The notes: generated by a model not told the origin, from the sequence alone. 64,000 bases of DNA from Brachypterus glaber (GCA_958510825.1 OY294044.1:42373550-42437549), one strand, 5' to 3'; counted from the stretch's first letter, positions 36,626-49,789 are shown. Numbers and translations are program-made.

Positions 36626-38248
36626 TTTGCGTTTTAATAATAATAATGTGTTTGACGTTTAATCATTTTCTTTTAAATGTTTTTTTTAATATATATTACT
36701 TGCAATAGGAACTACTTTCCTTATGTAAAGTATGACAATAGAGCTGATTATGGTTTTCTTGCTAAAGCAACTTTAATGAGTGTATCTAACGTTACAAAAA
36801 TATTCATCCATCATTCGACACTTGCTTAAGTTTCTTTAAAACCTTTGAATTTTATGAAACTACAGAGTTAAAAAAATTTATTCATATTGTATACTTGGTT
36901 ATCTTAAACTTTATTTCATTGATAAGAAAAAAAAACAATTTCTTTGTATCAGACGTTACGTATCAGTCGTTACACAATTGGGAGGGTCTCTATTTTAATT
37001 AAACAATTTCATGTCAAGATCTCTTTTTTAATTCATAATTCCCAATGAAACAACTTATAATGCAACAAGAATATTTTAATAATTTATTTTTAAATTGATA
37101 CAAAAAATACGACGTCAAATTAACAAAAATAGCGTCAAAAACGTCTTTCGGATTCGGATTCCTGAATGTCTTGGTGTTATTAATCTTCTGAATTCAAATC
37201 CCACCAACCCATTTTACAAAGTTATGTCCATTTTAAAAACACTTTTTTTTCAAAACCAAGATTTAACTAGTTAACTAGGATTTTTATATAACTTCTCAAA
37301 TTATACTTAAACTGTAAAACTTTTAACATTATCTTCTGAAAATGATCTGCTGCGATTCTGCTGTTGATGGTTAAGAATAGCTGAACCCCCTTCTAATAAT
37401 ATCCACTGGTTGTTTGCTTAGATCATTTTTTGAAACATAAAATGGCTTCAGGACTACCGTGATACGTGCAATTGGTTTAAGAGTATATTAAAAAAATTTA
37501 CGCAGCTATTTAACTTCTCGAATTGTTTTTTATTTTAATGTGCAGAGATTTATTGTTTTATGTAGTTATGACGGGCTATATTCTACATTATTTACAGATG
37601 AATATTTATATCGCATTGCAGCTTTTTTCATATATATAAATGATGCATATCCAAATGAGCACTTTAAAAAAGTTATTTTTATTTATTATTTTTTTAATAC
37701 ATTTTTTTTGTTTTGTTACGTTTCGTTGCTGTAAATAACTATTATGCTTCAATTCGACAAAAAAAAGCGCATGTAGTTTTTAATCTCTTTAAATGCATTT
37801 TTATTTTGTATTTAAATATAAAATATTTTCCCAGTTAAATTCCAGCCTGAAAAAATAAATAAAATTTTTATAAATGATTGTAATTCTATATTAAACATAA
37901 AAATTCAAATAATGAATGTATGGAAAAAATAATAAAAATATTTAAAAAAAATCGTTATTGACCATGTAATAATTTATTCATTTATTCATTATTATATTTT
38001 TTTCACAAAAAGAATTATTAAAATATTTTTATGGAAAAAAATATTAAAAGCTGAAACTCAATGCATGCGTACCTACTATTATTAATTAATCTTTTATGTT
38101 AAAAATATAAAATGGTGGAATGATTAAAAAAATATATTATTTTTATATTGCAGTATATTTTTGCATTTTTATTCTCATTGTTTCTATATTGGGTGTTTTT
38201 AAATAATAAATTTTTAATGTTTTTACTTTTAAGTAGTGATCGAAGGGA
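36626..38248. other. AT-rich DNA, no feature recognised
   Basis: Homopolymer-rich with only short frames lacking motifs. Confidence 0.5.
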
Positions 38249-38256
38249 GCGAGGTC

Positions 38257-38415
38257 CAGGGGCGGATTTATTTCACTTTAAGGGGGGGGGGCATCCATAA
38301 GGAAAAAAGTTGCGCTTTCGCCAAAAATATAATTTTGAAGGTATTTCTATGCTAATATATCTCGCTGGGGGGGGGGAGGCATGGCCCACACGCCCCCCCC
38401 CTAAATCCGCCCATG
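38257..38415. mobile_element. hAT-type non-autonomous element with 8-bp target duplication
   Basis: The ends are CAGGGGCGGATTTA and TAAATCCGCCCATG (13 of 14 paired). A perfect 8-bp direct repeat, GCGAGGTC, flanks the 159-bp element (38249-38256 and 38416-38423). An 8-bp duplication with CA...TG ends is diagnostic for the hAT superfamily. The interior has long G and C runs that also pair. No transposase. Confidence 0.9.
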
Positions 38416-38489
38416 GCGAGGTCTTCGCTCAAGATGGGCTGGAACAAACTTTTAGTTCCACTTCTTGCCAACCCCGATTTTTTTAATAA

Positions 38490-38960
38490 ACTTGTTGAAC
38501 ATATGAAATTATGAAAATTCATGCAAAAATACAAGGAAAGATTGTTCGTTAATATTATAATAAGGGTAAATTGCGGCGTCAGAAAATTTAATGACTGAAG
38601 TTTTGTGAGAAAAAAACTTTTTTGCAATTATTTTTTTTCTAAATTTCTTTCAGCTTTTTTCGATTTTTTTCAAAGTTTAACCGCCCATAACTTTTTTCTT
38701 TTTGGGGGATTAATTTAAAAAAAAAGGGATCTTGCCCTGGTAGAACTTTTATCCTGAAAATTTCAAGTCGATCGGATTATTCGTTCTTGAGTGTTTGGAC
38801 TTTTGGACAAAAATCGTGACATCGGACGGATGGACGGACAGATAGACGGACTTATATCCAAGAATTTTTTGTCTAGGACGATTTTTGATTTTTTTTTTAA
38901 ATTCGAAACTACCATATATTATTCTAGCTCAAGCGCTGTGAATAATATAATAAATAATTA
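38490..38960 (-). repeat. Interspersed repeat with GGACGGACAG motif (inverse of 5300-6400 family)
   Basis: Its minus strand is collinear with 5300-6170: TGGTAGTTTCGAATTT, GTCC..GACAAAAAATT, the CTGTCCGTCCATCCGTCCGA tract, GTCACGATTTTTGT, AATAATCCGATCGACTTGAA and a TAATCCCCCAAAAAG stretch. Confidence 0.65.
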
Positions 38961-39019
38961 AACAATCAAAATAAATACCTACATGTCTTATGATTATCTA
39001 GTATTTATTAGTTTTATAT

Positions 39020-41089
39020 TCCCAGAAAACTAGCTTGAGAGTATATAGCATTCTAAACTTTTTTTTTTTGGAAGAAATTATTGAGACGTTCAAAATATTT
39101 CTCAAAAGTTGAATGAAAAATGGAAGCTATAGTTGTACGTCTAAAAGCACTCATAATTATATTAAAATATGTATGCTATTTTATGTTAATTTAAGGTCTT
39201 ATTGTTATAAGTTCCATTTTTAATACTAAATGCTCCCTAGTTTTAGACGGTAAATTAATAAACTATTTTAGGTCGATAATATACGTCTTTATTTAATAAA
39301 ATTTAGGACGACCTAACAATGACCAACTTTATGTCAAAAATATATAGTCTATATTGGTTTGGTTTGAGAACCTGCTATAAATGAACTATTTTGAGTCGAA
39401 AATATGCTGCTATTTTTCGCACTAAATGCGAGAAAATATTTTAAAATAGTATTTATTTTGTTTTTTTGTCTTAACAGACGTTTAGTATTTCTAAATTTTT
39501 CAGAATGGAATGGAATGAATGAATGTAAATTCTTTTCAGGTCTTTTAAAAATCGTCGAAAAAAAAGAAAAATTTCTTTAAGAAGTAAAGAAGTAAAGAAG
39601 TACAGAACAAAAGTAAAAGTAACCTTAGTGAATGTAGTGAAGTTTAAGAAGAATACATGAGTGGTAGAAGAGAGTTGTTGTGGTGAAAGCAGAAGTAGTG
39701 AAAATGATAGTTAAAAAATGATATTGAAAATGTATTTAAATACGAGTAAAAGCTAAAGTAATGGCAGTGAAGAAGAACATGAACTCCCAAATTTAAAATT
39801 TCAACAAAAATTATCTAAAGTGTGTTGTGACAAGTCTGAACCACAAACAAATATACATATTCTGATCCTCCTGTTTAAAAATAATAAAAAAAATTTAGCG
39901 TATATCACCTGCTTTATTTCTATCAAAAAATAGATCAAAAATATATTGTTAAACTAGGTTGAAATATCATGATATTTTCAAGCTAATTTAGGTCATAAAT
40001 AGCATGCTATTTTTAACCTAATTTGGCTTAATATCGTCCTATTCGGAAGCTATTTTAGGTCTATATTTTCGGTCTATTATATGATGAAAATAGCATGCTA
40101 TTTTAGGTTTCTAAATGGATAAAAAAATAGGAACAAAAATGCGAGCTATATTATTAGGGCTAGTTGTGTGCATTTGAGGACATTTTAAGGATGTTTCTAG
40201 ACCGGGAACGGGAGCCTTCGTCGAAAAATTTACCGCGAAAACATATATCGCGAAAATATTTCGCCGAAATGTTTTTTTCCGCGCAAAGGATTAACAACGA
40301 TAAAAATTCAACTCAAAAAAATATTAAAGCGAAATAAAAATAGCGAAAACTATTACCACGAAAAGTTTTAATAGCGAATTACAGTTACCTCGAAAAATAT
40401 ATAGCGAAAGTAATAGCCGCGAAAATATTTAACGCGCAAAGCAAATTCCACGTCTAATTTTAAATTATAAAAATACGTTTTTTAATAATACTTTTTCGTT
40501 AGCTAAGCCAAGTTTAATATATTAAATTACCAATTTGTTTAATTCAGTTTTATAATTGCAGAATTAATAAAATTTTAATATAGCTTAATTGTTTGGTTTC
40601 GTTTTTAAAAATATATGTAAGTAAAATTATGATTATGTTACTAATAAATATAATATAATATATAACTAATTTCTTTATATTGGTGTTATAATTTTAGCAT
40701 TTAAAAAACATAAATATGATTAAATTGTTTGGTTTGGTTTGTTGGTTTTGATTCTGATAAAAAATAAAAATAAAACTATGATTATAAAATAAGAGTCTCA
40801 TTCAAAAAATTATAATATATATTTTAAGTTGATTGTTTTTAATTAAAATTCAAGCGCGATTATATTATTGCGCAGAGAAAGTATACGCCATTATATTATT
40901 AAGACGTAAAAGTAGGCGCGATTATTATTGTCGCGAAAATAGTTTCCGCGGTAAATGTTTTCGCGGTAATAATTTTTCGTGGTAAAAGTTTGGCGGTAAT
41001 TTTTTTGGCAAAGTCTCCTAGATCCTTCTAGACCATAAAAATAGCTCGCATTTAGTGCACTAGTTTCAAGCTATTTTGGTTTTCTGGGA
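39020..41089. mobile_element. Inverted-end element interrupted by a nested insertion
   Basis: Left TCCCAGAAAAC...TAGCTTGA and right TCAAGCTA...GTTTTCTGGGA are inverted. The interior is built from repeated ATAGCATGCTATTTTAGGT-like strings (39360-39420, 39990-40110). Removing the nested element at 40204-41025 and one target copy leaves about 1.24 kb. No coding frame. Confidence 0.6.
40204..41025. mobile_element. Foldback/MULE-like element with 9-bp target duplication
   Basis: A perfect 9-bp direct repeat TTCTAGACC flanks it (40195-40203 and 41026-41034). The ends are inverted (left GGAGCCTTCGTCGAAAAA, right the inverse of GGAGACTTTGCCAAAAA), and both arms then consist of degenerate short repeats around TACCGCGAAAA (about 40228-40440 and, inverted, 40850-41000). 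A 9-bp duplication and long arms of short repeats match FB-type foldback and Mutator-like elements. The AT-rich core (40450-40840) has no transposase. Confidence 0.85.
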
Positions 41090-42408
41090 TTATAGTGAAA
41101 ATTTGATGCCAGTGTAGCACAAAAGTTTATAAATAACTTTTTTTTCGAATTTTGACAAAATATAATCTAAATTATATTTTTAATATCTATTTGCACAAAA
41201 ATAAACCGAAATACATTTTTTTTTATTTTTGGCTTTAAATTAATATATTCATCATAAACAAAAAGTTTATTCCAAAAATCAGAGTTTTAGAAATTAAAAT
41301 CCCTGCGATAATTGTTACGTACAAAAACATGATAATTTTTGCGGTCCAGAAAACCAATCTTTCTTTTACCAAAGAAAAGAAATATTTAGCTTTTTTTAAC
41401 CAAGCAAAACTTATTTCATAAGTTGATATTATTACCGAATGTCTTCTCTAGCCCCGTAATACTCAGTTTTCAAAAGTTTTATAATTGTAAAACGTCATAT
41501 TCAATTCATCGTAATGCACTAATTTTAAAGTAACTCTATCATATTTAAATATTTACAACAGTGCAGCAAGATAGCTGCTAATAATATGATCGTCTCTTTT
41601 GCATAATGCACTATATTATCTAAATAGTAAAAAAACTCTTATTTTTATTTCCATTTGACTCTTTTGTTTTTTATTGTTTAGTGAGTAGTTGGCAAGATAT
41701 TTTTAGAAGTAAACTAAAATGTCTCATGAGCTCATCTTTGACATGCATAAATAATAATTATTTTTTAATTTAATTAAAATTTTAATAATTAATAAAATAG
41801 CCTGCAAATGAATTAAACAAAAAAGCCTTAAGGATATGTAATGCTGATAGTTTTAGAATTACTTATCAAAAGTTAAACTTTTTTTTTGTTTTTAAACGGA
41901 TTCTTTTCTAAATTGCTAGGATTGATCCTAGGCGAAGATTTAAAACTATCGCTATTGCCAACGTAACACATTTTCCTAAGTAATACTTTTGAACAAAGCA
42001 CTGACATTTTTTTACAATTTTATGAAATAAACACTTAAAAAAGGTTGCTGGTCTTTGTCTTCTTCTTTAACTTTTGGCATCGCAAAATATATGGTTGTAT
42101 GGACCATACAATGTATGGTTGGTAATACCTTATTGACTTACTTCATACAGTCATAAGTTATAAGTCTTTGGAGTTATAAATCCCGCCATATTTAAAGGTT
42201 TAGAAAAGGATTTATAAATACAATAATTATAAATATCGTAGTTGTAACTACGGTAGTTAACTGATATGTAAACGTGGTATACGTTTTTTTTTAGCTTTTT
42301 AATTTTTTTTTATTAACCCTCGTGAATATTAACAACATGCGTGGGAATAATCAACACTGTGTATCCTAAATAAAGAATGATACTCAAAAAGGATGAAATT
42401 GTACTATT
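41090..42408. other. No feature recognised
   Basis: AT-rich; a duplicated ATGTATGGTT string near 42090-42120 is the only repeat noted. Confidence 0.5.
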
Positions 42409-42819
42409 TACACGGAAAAAAAAATTATAGCTAGGAGCGCTATAACACACATACCAAGCAAATTATAATCGCTTATTATATAAATACAAGGCTTTCTCTT
42501 ACAATTATGGTAGTCAGTGTAAAAATTTATATGAAATACTTTAATTGTTTAGTGAATAATAAAATATAACAAATAGTATGGCATTTAATTATTGTCCGTG
42601 CTAATAAATTTTATAATATAATAAAATTTCTGTAAATTTATAATAGTGCCTGTAATAAATATAATCGTGTCTGTAATATATATAATCGTTTCCAATTTAT
42701 TTTTAACATTATTAGTTATTGTGTCTCTTATAATCTATAGCTTAAATCACTATAATTTGCCACTGTTACCAAATATCTTATAATGTATAGCGCAGAGCCC
42801 ACTAATTTCTTTCCGTGTA
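42409..42819. mobile_element. 411-bp inverted-end element, TACACGGAAA
   Basis: Ends TACACGGAAA and TTTCCGTGTA are perfect inverted repeats. TATAATCG/TATAATCTATAG-type strings recur at least six times in the interior (42465-42785). No target duplication or frame is clear. Confidence 0.7.
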
Positions 42820-44929
42820 CTGTTTTCTGTATATTTGATTTTAACGCTAGTTAGATAAAGTCGTTATTACCCATAATTTTTTTGTTTTTGTGGGGTTGTT
42901 ACGAATATTTTAAAAGGAAGCTACTTATTTTTTCATAAAGGAAATTAAATTTTAAATTTTATAAACACATGCACATTAAATGTTAAATAAAAGTCCAAAC
43001 CAAGATGTTTTTATTTAGGACGTTTTTTAGAGCTTTTGCAGTAACGTATTATACTCTTCTCGTGAACGTGAGCTGTGAAGAGACTGATTTCTGCTGGGTA
43101 GCTTATTCAGTTATTCATTTCGTTGATATTTGGTAGTCATATTTGCTTACTATTACCGCACAGGTTTGCTTAAATCATTAAAAAATCGATCTACATAATT
43201 CCATTTAATATCTAATTAGGAGTTTAAATGCAGGTTTTCATGTTCGTTATCCATAATATGGTATATTATTTATACTTATATGTAAATAGTAAATATTAAT
43301 GTAAGAATCATTTGATAAGATTAAATTCTATAGATTGGAATTCAATTAAATTTTTATATAAAAATTTAATTGATTTCAATGTTATATACACTATTTCAAT
43401 TTTTACTGGGTCTCTATAAGATGTGATCATGGATTTAGCCAAATGCATTTGATACAGTCGATATATTAATTATGTAAAATGTTTATTTAACTATATTAAA
43501 AGTCAGTAGAATAGAATAGAATAGGTTTATTGGTGCTTATAAAAAAAATTTACATTTTCTTGCACATGTATAGTAGTAACTTACTTAAAAGAAGTAGTGT
43601 GTGTCTGAAACACAGAGTTTCTCTGCAGTATTTTTCGTTTTGGGTAAAGCGAGGTAGGTTAGGGTGTTCAACCCAAGGGGTTAAAAGTATTTTTACAATC
43701 AAATAAAAAAAATAGGATGTATAACAAATTAAATTTCAACCTTACCCATTACCTGTGTGTTTTAAACAATAGATTTTCTAGGAGTTTTAGAGCCAAACTT
43801 TTCTAGCATTTACAAAATAAGTTAAACTTAAGAATATAGGAAATTCCACTGAAAAATAATAATAATTATACACAGGACTGTAGCTGAAGCATTTGCACAT
43901 AGGATAGGGGCTTCAAGTTGTTCCCCTTTTGACAAAAAGTGAAGAAAAAACCTTCATTAGCCAAGTAAGCGCCCCAAGCGAAATGTTTTAGGAATTTGGT
44001 GATCTATTTTAATTTTAAAACAGTCTTGCAATTCAAAATTTCACAAAAATGTAAAAAACCTCTATCAAGCGAAGCAGGGATTTTTTTACGAATATGTAGG
44101 TATAGGTTCACTTGCACACTCAATATATACTTGCCCTGCAAATTTTAGTTCTTTTTGGCACTCTTTATTTCTCATTCTGGGGATAGGCTCCCCCCTGATC
44201 TATCCCTTTTATTTACGTCCCTGATGATAACATTGTATTAAAAACAAATATTTCTAGTAGAATATAAAAAGTTTCTACTCTTAATTTTAATAATCCCTAT
44301 TGTTTTAAAAAAATATTAGGGGGTCCCTTACGTATTTTGTAACAACGCCTCAATTTAAATTGTATATCCGTGCTTTGTAATAAAGCTATACGATTATTCA
44401 ATGTATAAGTATAGTTCCTGCAATAAATTTGGGTATACGATTATACATACTCTCGAATATATTATATAAGTTATAATTTCAAAACAAGCAGTGAAGGTTT
44501 TTAATGCTTTACCTTCCATATTATACTCACAGTGGATAATATACTATTATTAGGTTTTCACTCGATATACTTGTTTCGAAGGGCTGCTATACCAAACTTC
44601 AAGATTCCAGATCTAGGTGTTTAGGTTAGCAAAATATGACCTCAATTTTAAGAGGAAGGTCAAGTTGTTGCATAGGCCGCCAATACCAAATTTCTCGTTT
44701 TATGGTTGGCGCAGTCAACGGGAAACCCAATAACTTTTTCATTTTTAAATGCATTTTTTTCTCAAAAATACTATGAATATTTCCTTTAACTAACGTTATT
44801 TCTAATAAATTGGAGTTTATCGGATTCTCCTATTTTTTATAGTTTTTTGAAAATTTGTGCCCCTTATTTTTTTAAAAACAAAAAAAAGTTTTTTTTTCTC
44901 ATAGAACTTATTAACATTAATATGTTTTA
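42820..44929. other. Intergenic DNA with retroelement tail-like spots
   Basis: 43505-43535 has AGAATAGAATAGAATAGGTT, which in inverse looks like the short-repeat 3' tail of a LINE or SINE. 43850-44220 contains CAGGGACGTAAATAAAAGGG (minus strand) similar to the CAGGGACGTAC string at 10750, so it is probably a broken piece of the foldback family. No gene. Confidence 0.45.
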
Positions 44930-45075
44930 GACGGGGGGAGATAGGGGGCTGCTACCGTAACAAAAAAGTGTCCCAAATTATGTGACGCTTACAATAGAAA
45001 ATCGTGTCTCGTAACTGGAGGCTTAAAACATATTAATGTTATCACGATATTGCTTTACTTGTACAGTAGAACGTA
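44930..45075. repeat. Partial copy of the foldback element at 17648-18370
   Basis: It shares AAAAAGTGTCCCAAATTATG, GTGACGCTTAC, CGTGTCTCGTAACTGGAG and GCTTTACTTGTACAGTAGAA with 18019-18205. The 21-bp arrays are absent, so it is a short derivative or fragment. Confidence 0.75.
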
Positions 45076-45593
45076 ATTTTTGTTTTTATTTTGTATTAAA
45101 TATTGAATATCAATCGGGCATTCCTTGAGTTATCGTGTACTCAAAAAATGTGCCATACGGATGGACAGACGGACGGACAGTTAAATGTCATTTTATGTTA
45201 CTCTTGAAGGACTACGTGCTGTGGAGAGTATAATAACGTATGTATGTCCTGTATATTTATTACAAAATTAATGCTATATTAATAGATTTATATATTATTT
45301 CTTTAAAGCTAAAATGTATCCATTTGTATTATTATGGTCAATAAAGGAAAAGAATTATAAATCACATTTAAATTAAAATACATTATTTATTTCATTTTTC
45401 CATACTAAATTACCGTTATTCTTACTATATATTCTGGAATAAAAAAATTAACAAAGCCTATCATTTAAAAATCAATATGAATTAAGAGTGGACAAATCGT
45501 ATTTGTAGTTAAAATGGTTGAGTCTTGGTGTATTTTTAGATTTATAGTTAGGACCGAAATACAAAAAACGGCAAGTCTTGTTTTAGTTTTGTT
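45076..45593. other. No gene seen
   Basis: A CGGATGGACAGACGGACGG tract at about 45158-45178 recalls the 38820 repeat, but the rest does not align by eye. Confidence 0.45.
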
Positions 45594-46040
45594 AACCGAC
45601 TTCCAAAAAAGGAGGAGGTTATCAATTCGACGTGTTACTTTGTTTTTTTATGTTTGTTCCCGCATAACTTTGGAACGGATGAACGGAATTTGATGAAACC
45701 TTTTGCAACTTAAAGAGAACATTCAAGAGGTGGTCCCATTTTAATTTGACGCTCGGATAATGCCGGGTAATCCGGATAATTAAGATAAATATAATCGTTT
45801 TAACGCAATTACACTTAAAACCGGCTTAATTTAGTTCTAATACCAACCAAATTTTTAAAAAATGATCGGATAACTCGGATAAGCCGGATAACTTGATTAA
45901 TTGGTCACTCAAATATTACGGCATCTTTTAAATGTCCCTAAACTTGACGCACTAATACTGCGTTGTGACGTCAACAAAAAGTGGTGAAATTGGCACCGGC
46001 TTATTTTTTATTTTTTACTTTTTAGAGACAGAAGTCGGTT
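45594..46040. mobile_element. 447-bp inverted-end element, AACCGACTTC
   Basis: Perfect 10-bp ends AACCGACTTC and GAAGTCGGTT. Next to the left end is CAAAAAAGGAGGAGGTTATC. The interior repeats GGATAA..CCGG..AA-type strings (45755-45780 and 45868-45892). I know similar AACCGACTTC repeats as common in insect genomes; the class is not established. Confidence 0.7.
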
Positions 46041-46689
46041 CATTTTTTTTTGGAAAAAGTTTTTTTTTTTTAAATTGAGCTTGACAAAGACTCTTGGTCA
46101 AGTCCAACACAAAGATTTTCAGAGCTCTATTATTAACTCTCCCTTATTTTAAAATTATAAAACCATATAAAGTTCCTTATTTTACGGTTCTTCCTATATT
46201 ATAATTTTAAGATTAATTCATATAAACTTTTGCATTTATAGTGAATAATAATAGTAGTAAATGGCTTTGTCTTAAATAGTATTATCTATAAGTGTTTACA
46301 TTACGTATAGATTATCCCTCATAATGCTATTATTATATTAGAAAATGTATATCAGGCGAAATTAGAGCACTCTACAGTATATCTTCAAATAGATACATAA
46401 CATTTACCAAAATCTTTTTAATTCCTGAGGCCCCAGAGAATATACAGGTGAATAAAAATCATTTTTAGAAAGGATAAGATATTTATTTTTACAATGTAAG
46501 GATAAGAAATCAAATGGTAGGTCATATTTAGAGAAGATAGAATACTTAAAAATATTTTAAGCGGATAAAGCCTCCCACCTTTACTACAGAACGATAGAGC
46601 ACGCTCTAGTAATTTTCATGATACGACAGTTTAGAACAGATGTACCTATATCAGTATCAGTATTTTTAAAAATTACTTAAAATATAACC
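46041..46689. other. No feature recognised
   Basis: AT-rich intergenic DNA. Confidence 0.5.
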
Positions 46690-47900
46690 ATATAGCTATT
46701 TTTACTCTGTAGGGCATAGCTAGTGCATACTAGTAGGTATCGCTAGCTAGAGGATACAATAAGAAACCAGTGTAGTATTATTCAGGGATTAAAAGGGGGG
46801 TGACTTTAGGGGGTCGACTGTAAGTTTATGTGGCCAACAGTGGTTAATATTTAAGATGGTTAGTGAGTCCTTTGTTAAAATTCTGAATTTTTACTTGTAC
46901 TTAGGGCATATCTAATGCATACTTAGGGCACAATAAGAAACCAGCAATAAGTGTAGTATTATTCAGGGGTAAAAGGGGGGGGGGGGTAACTTTAGGGGGT
47001 CGACTGTAGGTTTATGTGACCATAACAGTGGTCAATATTGGAGATAGTTAGTGAGTCCTTTGTTAAAATTCTGAATTTTTACTTGTACTTTTTTATTCAA
47101 ATTATTATATTTGCAATAAAATCGGCATAAACATAAATTAAGTTAACTGCCATATCTCGCTAATAATATTTTTGGCAGTGTAGAGTACAGGTAATGCATA
47201 ATAGTATTCCTAGTCAGGAGGGTACAATCAGGGGGTGTCATTAGAAGGGCGACTGTAGGTTTAGGTGGCCATAACAGTGTTGGTTTGGACTAATGTTGGT
47301 CGGTTTGTACTTAAAATTCTGATTTTTTATATTTTTTTTTGTTTAAATTATTATTACACTCGATATAAGATTGACCTAGCCAGAGATGGCATAATAAGCA
47401 ACCAGCAAAAGGTTTCCAATTATTTGGGGGTAAAATGGGTGGCGGCTACAGGGGGTGACTGCTAGTCCGATTGTACTTTACCAAAATTCTAAATTTGTAT
47501 AGATTTTTTTATTTATACTATTAATACATTCAATATAAAATTGACCTCCGTGTTTCAGATAATATTTTTTAGAATGTAAGCACAGTTAATGGATAATAGT
47601 ATTTTAGCCAGATAGCATAATAAGCAACGTAACGCAAATTTTGATCATTTTGAATTTTTATAGTTTTTTTATTCAAATTATTATTACATTTTATATAAAA
47701 TTGACCTCCATGTTTCATATAATATTTTTTACAGTGTAGAACACAGTTAATGCATAATAGTATCCCTAGCCAGAGATGGCATAATAAGCAACCAGCAATA
47801 AGTGTCGCATTATTTGGGGGTAAAATGAGGGGGTGGCTTAGGGGGGGGGGGGCAACTGTAGGTTTAGGTGGCCATAACAGTGTTCAATGTTGTAGCCGGT
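46690..47900. repeat. Six-copy diverged tandem array
   Basis: A unit containing CATAATAAGCAACCAGCAAT, a G-run block (GGGGGTGACTTAGGGGG), CGACTGTAGGTTTA, GGCCATAACAGTG and AAAATTCTGAATTTTTA recurs near 46752, 46926, 47220, 47384, 47606 and 47776. Spacing varies from about 165 to 290 bp because copies carry different deletions. Divergence between copies is considerable, so the array is not recent. The short frames in it are accidental. Confidence 0.85.
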
Positions 47901-48613
47901 GTGGCAATGCCATCGGTTTGTACTCTGGATGAAGGGGTATATGCTAAATATTCAAGCATTACAGCTCTGCATAAATTCATTTCATTACTCCACCAAATAT
48001 TGCTCCAGCATTCTACTTCGCCTCATGCATATGAATGAATTCATTATATTAAAGCCTTTTCAATGTATAATTTACTTTTGCGTGAGTCATTTCTGTTCAC
48101 TCCTTCCGTCGATACGAAGTCATCTCTCACTCCAGCCACACAACTTCTGATTTTACGTTTATTGTGTGTGCGCACAAACTGAAAAAACTTACATTTTTCA
48201 GTGCGAAACGCACATACCAGAAAATACAAGTGACCTACACTTAATGGTATCGGAGCGTTTATAAAGATATTTTTTTATGTATATTGGTTGGGTATAAAAC
48301 TATTTAATTTCAGATTTTTTTCTGAAATAGGCAGAACCTCCGTTTTGAATGCTTGAGTACTCAATACTCTTGTTATTTAGGTCTTGTACCAAGAGATATT
48401 ATACTCTATCGAAGTTATTTAGGTCCATTTTTTTGAAATTTTTTATTATTATAATATATTGAAGACATATATATTTAGAGATATAGTCATTGCTTTTTGT
48501 AAATTTATTTAATTTAATTTAATAAACATACCGAACCCTAATTTCTTGTATTCAGAATATCGAGCAAGAAACTATGACCCCTAACAACAACACCCAGGGC
48601 CTTTTTTAGCTTA
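47901..48613. other. No gene supported
   Basis: Frames at 47899-48150 (plus) and 48044-48229 (minus) overlap and show no motif. Confidence 0.45.
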
Positions 48614-49789
48614 TACACGGTGTATTTGAAATAGCGTCGGAAATTTTAACAGATGATTCTACATCATAAAATATGACAAAAAGTTCCTATAAACATATGT
48701 CTAAAAATGCGTCATAAGGGAGCTACGCCCCTTTAAAAGTGGCTAAAAAAATCGGTTTTTATTTAATAACTCAGGAACCCTTTGAGATATATCAACGAGA
48801 TTTTGCACGTCAACTAATCCTACCAAGGCCCGTTTTTATGTGTTATTTTCATGTACTTATTTCAACCAGGGGTGTGCGAAACTGGGGGCTTATCAGTTTT
48901 TTGTCCCAAACTTTTTTTTGTGTAACTTTTTTGCATTTTTATTTTTGAAATATGATTCCTCACGTCAAAATACATAAAAAAGGTACTCTTGTTGTAATAC
49001 TGTAGGATTAATCGTTTTCGAGAAAATTTCATTTGAAGGTGAAATTCCACGGTTCGAGGACGAAAAATTAAATACTAAAATGTTGAAAACCAAAATTTTA
49101 ATGATGCAGGGCGAATGTACATTAAAAACTAAAAAAAAAACCTCATATGCAGGTACTTCCAAAAATCAATCCTAATGGAGCTATGGTCTCCTAAATATGC
49201 ACCATTTTTAAAGGGCTATGGAGCTTTAAAAGCGTTTTTTCGACCTACATGTATGGAAACTTTTTTTCTTAGTTTTTGATGTAGAATAACACTGCGTCAT
49301 TAAAATTTTGTTTTTCGACATTTTAGTATTTAATTTTTCTTCCTCGAACCGTGAAATTTCACCTTCAAATGAACTTTTCTCGAAAACGGTTAATGCTACA
49401 GTATTACAACAAGAGTACCTTTTTTATGTAGTTTGACCTGAGGAATCATATTTCAAAAATAAAATTGCAAGAAAGTTACACAGAAAAAAGTTGCGGACAA
49501 AAAACTGATAAGGCCCCCCCGTTTCGCACACCCCTGGTTTAAATAAGTACGTAAAAATGACATACAAAGATGAGCCTTATTAGGATTAATTCACGTGCAA
49601 AACCTCGTTAACATATCTCAAAGGGTTCCTGAGTTATTAAATAAAAACCGATTTTTTTAGCCAATTTCAAAGGGGCGTAGCTCTATTATGACGCATTTTT
49701 AGACATATGTTTATAGGAACTTTTTGTCATATTTTATCATATAGAATCACCTATTAAAATTTCCTGCCCTATTTCAAATACACCCTGTA
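48614..49789. mobile_element. 1.18-kb near-palindromic element
   Basis: The halves pair almost end to end around about 49200. Examples: TACACGGTGTATTTGAAAT and its inverse at 49771-49789, a TTTTAGACATATGTTTATAG pair, ACCAGGGGTGTGCGAAAC (48869) with GTTTCGCACACCCCTGG (49521), and CACGGTTCGAGGA with TCCTCGAACCGTG. Family member of 21026-21683 (shared GGGAGCTACG near the ends). No coding capacity. Confidence 0.88.

Noticed and set aside
47750..48229. Overlapping frames on both strands
   Set aside because: The left part lies in the tandem array and the rest shows no motif or codon bias.
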